From the NCBI GenBank assembly GCA_009778835.1, contig WRFK01000125.1, positions 1 to 5,277 on the forward strand: DNA of 5,277 bases, written 5' to 3'. Position numbers and translations under genes: made by a program. The notes below the pieces were generated by a model, which had not been told where the DNA came from, made no database searches, and saw only the letters and a list, made by a program, of their open reading frames with translations. This DNA comes from Spirochaetaceae bacterium (lineage in GTDB: Bacteria; Spirochaetota; Spirochaetia; CADAEX01). Positions 1 through 5,277 of this stretch are shown here, piece by piece (the first letter of the stretch is position 1; each line of letters opens with the position of its first letter).

Positions 1-104
1 TACAGGGAATATTTGCGAATCAGACTTATGAAGAAGCAGCCGATGCTCTTAATATATGGTATCTTAAAAAACCCAGAGATATAATAAGGGAGAGGGCAGA
101 GTGA
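1..104 (+). CDS. mrdA: 3' end of an upstream gene, probably PBP2 (elongation transpeptidase)
   Basis: Only the last 33 codons are visible, in the frame starting at base 3 and ending in TGA at 102-104. The peptide contains the stretch EEAADALNIWYLKKPRD and ends IIRERAE. I cannot see any catalytic motif of a penicillin-binding protein here, because the SxxK, SxN and KTG boxes would all lie upstream. The assignment rests on context: a gene overlapping the start of rodA by 4 bp is usually mrdA, which encodes the class B PBP that crosslinks the glycan strands RodA makes. The tail also looks like a plausible cytoplasm-distant C-terminus, rich in helix-forming residues, but that is weak evidence. 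It could be a different member of the mre/rod cluster, such as mreD, though the charged, non-membrane tail argues against mreD. Confidence 0.5.
   Translation, partial: QGIFANQTYEEAADALNIWYLKKPRDIIRERAE
87..96 (+). promoter_or_regulatory. Ribosome binding site of rodA
   Basis: The purine run AGGGAGAGGG lies inside the last codons of the upstream gene. GGAG at 89-92 is 8 nt from the GTG at 101, which is ideal spacing. It supports the GTG as the true rodA start in preference to any later ATG. Confidence 0.7.
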
Positions 105-1432
105 ATTTAAAAACAAATCTGAATTTTGATTTTTTAATTCTGATAAGCGTTATCCTTCTTGTTTTTACGGGTATTTGTTTTATATATTCCAGCAACATTA
201 CTTCGGACGGAACTGTTGTTTCAAATGAATTCATTAAGCAGATTATCTGGGCGTTAATAGGTCTGGTCATGATGATAATGATAATTGTTTTGCTTGATTA
301 TAAAATTCTTGAAAATTTTACAGTTTATATATATTTTGCATCTATTTTTCTTCTTGTTATTACTTTGTTTTTTGGGAACATAATAAATGGTTCCAGAAGA
401 TGGCTGGGGATAATGGACTTTGGAATTCAGCCTTCGGAATTCGCAAAAATAACTACAATAATTATGCTTGGAGCATTTTACGCAAAAAAATCCCGTGAAA
501 TGGTAAAGATAGAAACTTTATTTAAAGGGTTTTTAATAATTTTGCTTCCGGTTGTATTGATTTTACTGCAGCCGGACATGGGCACTGCGCTGGTTTATTT
601 CCCTATTTTTCTGGCCATGAGTTTTATTGCAGGCGCCAGAGTAAGGCATATTATGTATATAACTTTAACAGGATTGCTTTCAATAATTCTGATAATAGTA
701 CCTGTGTGGTTTAAGCATATTTATAAGGGGAATGAGGCTCTTATTAATTTTTTTGTTGATCCTAAATTTTATAACACTATTTTTATTTCTGCTTTGGCAA
801 TTATGGCTATATCGTTTCTGGGATACTTTTTTACAAAAAAGAAACATTACTACTATTATTATTTTGCATATTTTTCATCAATACTCTTGATTTCAACTAC
901 AGGAGCAATTGTTGTCAGAAGCGTTTTGAAGGCTTATCAGGTTATGAGGCTTGTTATATTTTTTAATCCGGATATAGATCCCAAAGGTGCAGGGTGGCAT
1001 TTTATACAATCCATAACAGCAGTAGGGTCTGGCGGTATTTTGGGCAAAGGTTTTTTGAATGGAACCCAAAGCCATCTCAGATATTTGCCGCAGCAGTCCA
1101 CAGATTTTATTTTTTCAATAATAGCCGAAGAGCTTGGTTTTATAGGATGCTTATTGGTTTTTATTCTGTTCCTTACAGTTATTGTGCGCGGCTATATGAT
1201 CTCTATAGCTGCAAAAGATTTGTTTGGAACAAATTTAGCCGCCGGAATCGCCACAATGATCCTTTTTCATTTTATGGTTAATATTGGAATGACTATAGGA
1301 ATAATGCCCATAACAGGAATACCTCTTTTTTTCCTCTCTTATGGCGGGTCATCTTTGTGGACTGCCATGATAGGCACTGCATTGCTTATTAATATTTACT
1401 ATAGACGTTATAGGTTTTTAATTAATGTCTAG
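101..1432 (+). CDS. rodA: RodA, SEDS-family peptidoglycan glycosyltransferase
   Basis: RodA polymerises lipid II into glycan strands for side-wall elongation in the inner membrane, working with PBP2 and the Mre proteins. The 443-residue protein is almost entirely hydrophobic, with about 12 membrane segments. SEDS hallmarks are clear: GSRRW at 97-101, QPSEFAK at 110-116 (E113 aligns with E. coli RodA E114), QPDMGTA at 157-163, GAGWHFIQS at 296-304, GKGFLNGTQS at 315-324, and STDFIFSIIAEELG at 333-346. D335 matches the essential extracytoplasmic aspartate (E. coli D262). GIPLFFLSYGGSS at 406-418 is the conserved C-terminal segment. The start is GTG, sharing bases with the upstream TGA, and has a good ribosome site. 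The E113-D335 distance is about 74 residues longer than in E. coli, owing to an inserted helical hairpin near 205-275. RodA is preferred over FtsW because of the pbp2-like neighbour and the STDFIF/GTQS wording. Confidence 0.93.
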   Translation: MNLKTNLNFDFLILISVILLVFTGICFIYSSNITSDGTVVSNEFIKQIIWALIGLVMMIMIIVLLDYKILENFTVYIYFASIFLLVITLFFGNIINGSRRWLGIMDFGIQPSEFAKITTIIMLGAFYAKKSREMVKIETLFKGFLIILLPVVLILLQPDMGTALVYFPIFLAMSFIAGARVRHIMYITLTGLLSIILIIVPVWFKHIYKGNEALINFFVDPKFYNTIFISALAIMAISFLGYFFTKKKHYYYYYFAYFSSILLISTTGAIVVRSVLKAYQVMRLVIFFNPDIDPKGAGWHFIQSITAVGSGGILGKGFLNGTQSHLRYLPQQSTDFIFSIIAEELGFIGCLLVFILFLTVIVRGYMISIAAKDLFGTNLAAGIATMILFHFMVNIGMTIGIMPITGIPLFFLSYGGSSLWTAMIGTALLINIYYRRYRFLINV

Positions 1433-3986
1433 TCTCACAGAAAGCGATATCAGAAACATATTAATGCGGGTGGAAAATCCTGGGCGCTATGCAGGCGGAG
1501 AATATGGAAGCCATGACAAAAAATATGGACAGGCTATTCTTAAAATGGCTATGTCATATCCTGATATGTATGATATAGGAATGGCGAATAACGCAATAAA
1601 AATACTTTATAATTTGTTTAATAGTATTGATAATGTAATATGCGACAGGGTTTTTGCTCCTGCGCTGGACTTTGAAAAAATATTAAAAGAATCATCATTG
1701 CCATTATTTACTCTTGAAAACAATATTCCACTCTGTGATCTTGATATCCTTGGATTTACTTTTGGTTATGAACTTACAGCTACAAATTTATTGAATATTT
1801 TATCTCTTGGCAAAATTCCGCTCTTTAATTCCGAAAGGGATAAAAATCACCCTGTAATTATTGCCGGCGGACCTGGTATTACAAACCCTGTTCCCTATGG
1901 AGATTTTATAGACCTCTTTTTTATGGGAGAGGCTGAAGAGGAATTTGAAAAACTTCTTTGTAAAGCAGTTGAATTAAAAAAAGCAGGTGCAGGAAGAGAT
2001 GATATTTTTTTGCTGATGGCAAAAAGTGAAAATATATGGCACAAAGGGAAAAAAGAAAAAGTTTACAAGGCAGTGTATAAGAAATTTCCCGAAGAATATG
2101 CAAAAAGAAAATATAATCTTGTCCCTTCTGTAAAACCTGTGCAGGATAATGGTGTAGTTGAAATAATGAGGGGCTGTCCCAATGGGTGCAGATTTTGCCA
2201 TGCAGGTTTTTACTATAGGCCAAAAAGGGAAAAGGATTATAAAATAATTGACAGGGAAATCGAAGAGCTGGTTTTTGAATGCGGCTACAGGGAGATAACT
2301 TTATCCTCTTTATCTTCCGGAGATTACTCATCGCTAAGCGATACTATTAAAAAACTTAATAAAAAGTATTCGGGAGTTGGGGTTTCTTTTTCTTTCCCTT
2401 CGCTGAAAATCAGTTCATTTACCATATCCCTGTTGTCGGAAATAGGCGAGGTAAGAAAAAGCGGACTTACTTTTGCTGTTGAAACTCCGGATCCCTCTTC
2501 CCAAAGAGGGCTTAATAAAGAAATTGATATTGATCAAACAATCGCGATTATTAAAGAGGCAAAGCAATTAGGCTGGAAAAACGCAAAATTTTATTTTATG
2601 ATCGGGCTTCCGGATGTTTTCAAAGATTCCAATGACTCCAAAGATTTCAATAATTCCAATGATTCCAATAATTCCAATCATGAAGAGTTATATTATGAGG
2701 AAAGCGATAATATAATTAATTTTCTTTTTAAAATCCAGGGCGCAACAGGAATAGATATAAATGTAAATATAGGAACATTTGTTCCCAAGCCTCATACCCC
2801 TTACCAATGGGCAGCGCAGATGGAAGAAGAAACAGCCATGAAGCAGATACATTATATAAAAAACAGGCTAAAAGGGAAAAATATAAAAGTAGGTTATCAT
2901 TCCCCAATGATGTCATTTGTGGAGGGAATATTTTCCCGCGGCGATGAGAGAGCAGGCAAGCTGCTTTTTGATGCATGGCAGGCAGGAGCGAAATTTGATG
3001 CATGGGAAGATTATTTTGATATTGCATTATGGAAAAAAATTATAGGATCCCAAAGCTGGAATGTAGAAGAAGAGACATCAAGAAAAAGGGATATAACAGA
3101 AAAATTCCCATGGTCCGGAATATCAATGGGAATATCTGAAAAATACCTGCTTGATGAATATAACAAGTCATGCAATTCAGAGCTTACCTCAAAATGTGAA
3201 ACAACATGCACGCATAATTGCGGAGTATGCGGGAATAGCAATAGAATCGTAAACTCTGAAATCAAAGAGGAAACAGCAGGGGAGGATGATGTTGTTTATA
3301 AGCTTGGAACAGGCGAAGAAAGATATAGGGTAATATTTAGTTTTTTTAAAAAAGGAAAACAGATATATCTTGGGCACCTGGATGTTATGAGACTTTTTGA
3401 AAAAGCTTTTCAGAGAAGCAGGCTTGGCGTGAGATTTACAGAAGGTTTTAATCCCAAACCAAGACTTGAGTTTGCAAATCCATTAACTCTTGGAATAGAA
3501 TCCGAAGGGGAAATTGCATCAATAGAAACTTACATGGAATATGGCAAAGATGAATTTATAACAAAACTAAATAATGCGCTTCCTGATGGAATTAAAATAA
3601 TTGATCTTTTTTCCCATAAAATTAATATAGGAGATAAAAAAACATCTTTGATGTCTATATACAGCGGAAGCGTATATAGAATTTATTTCCCCAAAGATAA
3701 AAATTATTTAAATTTATTGAAAGAATATATATGCAAAAATTCACTTGAAGGGTTTGTAAAGCTGGAAGAATTGGATAGCTGCGATGTTTCTGCTAACGGA
3801 ATAGAGGCTTCTTGTTTTTGTATACGGTTGTGGGTTACTGTAAAACCCGGAAGCAAAAGTCTTTTTAAAATATTGAAGGAAGCATTTTCTATGGAAAATC
3901 CTCTTGCCGAAGTTATTGTAATAAGGGAAGAAGTTTTTGCAGGAGAGAATTTAAGTAACTATCTTTCGTTTTTCAGAAAAATTTAG
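1425..3986 (+). CDS. B12-binding-like radical SAM protein fused to DUF2344 (TIGR03960 + TIGR03936 type)
   Basis: This 853-residue protein joins two modules that are often separate genes. Residues about 15-190 form a cobalamin-binding-like N-terminal domain (YPDMYDIGM at 45-53, then AGGPG). The radical SAM core follows, with RGCPNGCRFC carrying the CX3CX2C cluster ligands C251, C255 and C258. Later family signatures are GTFVPKPHTPYQW and a second cysteine group C591-x3-C595-x3-C599-x2-C602, possibly an auxiliary metal site. A linker near 603-632 leads to DUF2344, with YLGHLDVMRLFEKAF and FTEGFNPKPRLEFANPL. The chemistry and substrate are unknown to me; the cluster motif implies SAM cleavage to a 5'-deoxyadenosyl radical. 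The family is often found near RNase G (rng) and rplU, which are absent here. The ATG overlaps the rodA end by 8 bp, with only a weak AGG at 1412-1414 upstream, so coupling to rodA is likely. A low-complexity K/N-D/N-S repeat interrupts residues about 399-418. Confidence 0.88.
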   Translation: MSSLTESDIRNILMRVENPGRYAGGEYGSHDKKYGQAILKMAMSYPDMYDIGMANNAIKILYNLFNSIDNVICDRVFAPALDFEKILKESSLPLFTLENNIPLCDLDILGFTFGYELTATNLLNILSLGKIPLFNSERDKNHPVIIAGGPGITNPVPYGDFIDLFFMGEAEEEFEKLLCKAVELKKAGAGRDDIFLLMAKSENIWHKGKKEKVYKAVYKKFPEEYAKRKYNLVPSVKPVQDNGVVEIMRGCPNGCRFCHAGFYYRPKREKDYKIIDREIEELVFECGYREITLSSLSSGDYSSLSDTIKKLNKKYSGVGVSFSFPSLKISSFTISLLSEIGEVRKSGLTFAVETPDPSSQRGLNKEIDIDQTIAIIKEAKQLGWKNAKFYFMIGLPDVFKDSNDSKDFNNSNDSNNSNHEELYYEESDNIINFLFKIQGATGIDINVNIGTFVPKPHTPYQWAAQMEEETAMKQIHYIKNRLKGKNIKVGYHSPMMSFVEGIFSRGDERAGKLLFDAWQAGAKFDAWEDYFDIALWKKIIGSQSWNVEEETSRKRDITEKFPWSGISMGISEKYLLDEYNKSCNSELTSKCETTCTHNCGVCGNSNRIVNSEIKEETAGEDDVVYKLGTGEERYRVIFSFFKKGKQIYLGHLDVMRLFEKAFQRSRLGVRFTEGFNPKPRLEFANPLTLGIESEGEIASIETYMEYGKDEFITKLNNALPDGIKIIDLFSHKINIGDKKTSLMSIYSGSVYRIYFPKDKNYLNLLKEYICKNSLEGFVKLEELDSCDVSANGIEASCFCIRLWVTVKPGSKSLFKILKEAFSMENPLAEVIVIREEVFAGENLSNYLSFFRKI
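2621..2678 (+). repeat. In-gene tandem repeat, six 9-bp units (three 18-bp units)
   Basis: Six consecutive units of the form CAAWRATTC run from 2621 to 2674, followed by a partial CAAT. They also pair into three 18-bp units with few differences. The unit is three codons, so the reading frame is kept and the repeat encodes K/N-D/N-S/F six times (residues about 400-417), then N-H-E-E. It lies directly after the radical SAM core motif FMIGLPD. In other members of this family I expect a short turn and a helix here, so this looks like a slippage-generated insertion in a surface loop. Confidence 0.9.
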
Positions 3987-4077
3987 TTAAGAAAAGTCCA
4001 GGTTGGGAAATTTTAATTCAGGAAAGCTTGGTTTAGGAAGTATTAAGTCAGGAAGTATTAGTTCAGGAAAGTTTCGC
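3973..4077. repeat. Seven phased 15-bp degenerate direct repeats across the convergent gene junction
   Basis: Seven contiguous 15-bp units start at 3973, 3988, 4003, 4018, 4033, 4048 and 4063 with no gap or slip. The plus-strand consensus is TCAGGAAAGTTTAGT. By hand count the units match it at 13, 10, 11, 13, 9, 12 and 12 of 15 positions. The first unit covers the end of the radical-SAM gene and the last covers the end of mazG, so the array fills the whole 76-bp intergenic gap. Read in the radical-SAM frame the units give FRKI-stop, LRKVQ, VGKF-stop, FRKAW, FRKY-stop, VRKY-stop, FRKVS. Read in the mazG frame, five of the seven end in a stop codon. No function is assigned. Confidence 0.85.
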
Positions 4078-4863
4078 CTCTTCCCATAGTTTATCCATAA
4101 TTTCCAGATTTTCATGTTTCATGGGAAGCCCTTTCTCTTCCATCCCTTTTTCAACTTTTTTAAACCTGCTTAAAAATTTTTCATTTGTTCTGTGAAGAGC
4201 TACAGAAGGATCAATTTTAAGAAATCTTGCCACATTGATAACCGAGAAAAGAATATCTCCAAGTTCTTCTTCGATTTTCTCTTTGTTTTCTAAAGCAATT
4301 TCATGTTCAATCTCATTTATTTCTTCTTTTACTTTTCCCAGCACATCTTTTACTCTGCTCCAGTCAAAACCAGCTTTCGCAGCTTTTTTTTGAAACCTGT
4401 AAGCTCTTTCAAGCGGTGGAATAATTTTTGAGATCCCATCAAGTCTTGATTTTGTTTCTTCGCTATCAATTTCATTGTTGCGGCTAACTTCAGCTTTTTT
4501 CATAAGCTCCCAATTTTTTAAACCTTCATCAGGAGTTTTTGCAATAGTATTGGAAAATACATGAGGATGTCTTCTTACAAGTTTTTCAGATACCCTATCT
4601 ATTACTTCTTTAAAAGTAAAAGCATTTTCTTCTTCTTTTATCCTGCTGATCATGCTTATAACAATGAGAATATCTCCAAGTTCTTCTGCTGTATGGAAGT
4701 CATCATTTTCAGTTATAGCTTCAATACATTCATATACTTCTTCAAGCAAATTTGTTCTTACAGAGTTTGCTGTCTGCTCTCTGTCCCATGGACAACCATC
4801 TTTGCTTCTCAACTTAATTATGATGTTATAAAAATTATTAAAGGATTCCATTAGATCGTTCAT
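4063..4863 (-). CDS. mazG: MazG, nucleoside triphosphate pyrophosphohydrolase
   Basis: MazG is a cytoplasmic enzyme that hydrolyses (d)NTPs to NMP and pyrophosphate. It is regarded as a house-cleaning enzyme for non-canonical nucleotides and, in E. coli, as a modulator of the stringent response. The 266-residue product has the full tandem two-domain architecture and a length close to the E. coli protein (about 263). Domain 1 has GCPWDREQT at 23-31, then the Mg-binding EExxE...ExxD set: E41, E42, E45, E61, D64. RRHPHVF follows at 97-103. Domain 2 has GFDW at 165-168 and its own set: E180, E181, E184, E200, D203 (EEELGDILF). NEKFLSRF at 227-234 is also typical. All metal ligands are intact in both domains. 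The ATG lies 4 nt after the stop of the upstream methyltransferase, so the two are very probably cotranscribed. The last codons (A-K-L-S-stop) are part of the 15-bp repeat array. Confidence 0.95.
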   Translation of the reverse strand: MNDLMESFNNFYNIIIKLRSKDGCPWDREQTANSVRTNLLEEVYECIEAITENDDFHTAEELGDILIVISMISRIKEEENAFTFKEVIDRVSEKLVRRHPHVFSNTIAKTPDEGLKNWELMKKAEVSRNNEIDSEETKSRLDGISKIIPPLERAYRFQKKAAKAGFDWSRVKDVLGKVKEEINEIEHEIALENKEKIEEELGDILFSVINVARFLKIDPSVALHRTNEKFLSRFKKVEKGMEEKGLPMKHENLEIMDKLWEEAKLS

Positions 4864-4867
4864 TTTT

Positions 4868-5277
4868 TCAATTTCTCCGTGTACTTCGTATATCTTTTTT
4901 GGTTTTTCTTGTCTTTTGTTTACCTACACCCTGCAGTAAAAAAATAGATGGTTTTTTATGAATAGCTACAGTTGTCTTTTTCCACTCTGCAATGGTTTTT
5001 GTATGTATATATGCGTCAGGCATTGTTATGTTAGCAGCAATACACAAAAGAGTATGAGGAGCACAACTTGCCAATAAATCATTCAGCAATGCATGATTAC
5101 GATATGGTGTTTCAATAAAAATCTGAGTTTGCTGTCCAACAATAGAGTGTTTTTCCAATTGCCGTATGCATTGCTCTCTTTCATTAGATTTTACATGCAA
5201 ATAGCCAGCAAAAGCAAATGATTGCCCATTAAGCCCTGATGCCATTAAGGCTAATAGTATTGATGATGGTCCCACCA
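4868..5277 (-). CDS. SAM-dependent methyltransferase, tetrapyrrole-methylase fold (RsmI-like), 5' truncated by the window
   Basis: The visible 135 codons are the C-terminal part of a protein that in related families is about 230-240 residues. The N-terminal SAM-binding part lies beyond the right edge. The GTG near the edge encodes the V of VGPSS and is not a start; the preceding codon ends in TG, which fits a Leu in the usual P-L-V-G-P-S. Visible motifs are VGPSSILLALMASGLNGQ, FAFAGYL, QIFIETPYRNHALLNDLL, CIAANITMPDAYIHTKTIAEW and KKPSIFLL. The VGPSS, GYL and PYRN blocks match the RsmI/tetrapyrrole methylase fold. The usual RELTK-x-hE segment of true RsmI is replaced by CIAANIT, so 16S rRNA C1402 ribose methylation should not be assumed. 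The wording recalls a subfamily I associate with Bacteroidetes. A basic tail of about 20 residues (from GVGKQKTRK) follows the fold. It is probably cotranscribed with mazG. Confidence 0.8.
   Translation of the reverse strand, partial: VGPSSILLALMASGLNGQSFAFAGYLHVKSNEREQCIRQLEKHSIVGQQTQIFIETPYRNHALLNDLLASCAPHTLLCIAANITMPDAYIHTKTIAEWKKTTVAIHKKPSIFLLQGVGKQKTRKTKKDIRSTRRN
4875..4878 (-). promoter_or_regulatory. Ribosome binding site of mazG
   Basis: GGAG on the minus strand lies 11 nt before the mazG ATG, within the last codons of the upstream gene. The spacing is a little long, but there is no competing start with a better site. The position fits translational coupling to the upstream gene. Confidence 0.5.

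Noticed and set aside
994..1281. Open frame of about 95 codons overlapping rodA in another frame
   Set aside because: It lies over the most conserved part of RodA (GTQS to STDFIF) in a shifted frame and has no family resemblance.
1921..2331. Long open frame of about 136 codons on the minus strand within the radical-SAM gene
   Set aside because: It is antisense to the conserved domain that includes the cluster cysteines, shows no recognisable motif and has low-complexity Phe/Leu/His-rich content typical of the complement of an A-rich gene.
2621..2678. Possible CRISPR-like array
   Set aside because: The units are contiguous, only 9 or 18 bp, without spacers, and they lie in frame inside a gene.
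2967..3008. Near-duplicate GATGCATGG words 32 bp apart
   Set aside because: They encode the conserved family segment FDAWQAGAKFDAW; the similarity follows from the protein motif and not from a DNA repeat.
4063..4077. Frameshift or truncation of mazG by the repeat array
   Set aside because: MazG ends at its normal place after the LEIMDKLWEE helix and has normal length, so the repeat touches only the last few residues.
4561..4854. Open frame of about 97 codons on the plus strand opposite mazG
   Set aside because: It is antisense to the MazG catalytic region; its Phe/Tyr/Ser-rich product is what the complement of Lys/Glu-rich codons gives.
5273..5275. GTG as a start codon of the right-edge methyltransferase
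   Set aside because: Starting there would remove the whole SAM-binding half, and the valine belongs to the conserved internal VGPSS motif; the gene continues past the window.

Overview
The window is a low-GC bacterial chromosome segment with two gene blocks that converge. The plus-strand block (1-3986) holds the 3' end of a gene that is probably the elongation transpeptidase PBP2 (mrdA), then rodA, then a long radical-SAM gene fused to a DUF2344 domain. The minus-strand block (4063-5277) holds a tetrapyrrole-methylase-fold SAM methyltransferase, cut by the window end, followed 4 nt later by mazG.

The RodA sequence, in particular the N-terminal SSN/SNEFIKQIIW region and the enlarged middle, looks most like spirochaete RodA from memory. 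The pbp2-rodA-radical-SAM order is also compatible with a spirochaete or a related deep-branching low-GC anaerobe. This is an inference without any search. The methyltransferase at the right edge instead recalls a subfamily I associate with Bacteroidetes, so either it was transferred or the family is broader than I remember.

The plus block is very compact. The upstream gene and rodA overlap by 4 bp (stop and start share GTGA), and rodA and the radical-SAM gene overlap by 8 bp, so translational coupling is likely. PBP2 and RodA form the peptidoglycan-synthesising core of the elongasome: RodA polymerises glycan from lipid II and PBP2 crosslinks it. The radical-SAM/DUF2344 protein has no function I can name with confidence. 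The minus block pairs a probable methyltransferase with the house-cleaning NTP pyrophosphohydrolase MazG.

The most unusual DNA lies where the blocks meet. Seven uninterrupted 15-bp degenerate repeats (3973-4077) run from the last codons of the radical-SAM gene through the intergenic gap into the last codons of mazG. Because 15 bp is five codons, each unit resembles the radical-SAM gene's own tail (F-R-K-x-stop) on one strand and mazG's tail (x-x-L/T-S-stop) on the other. A second, 9-bp-based repeat lies inside the radical-SAM gene. I saw no RNA gene, insertion sequence, CRISPR array or convincing intrinsic terminator, and no clearly new multi-gene system. There is no gene-free stretch longer than 300 bases.
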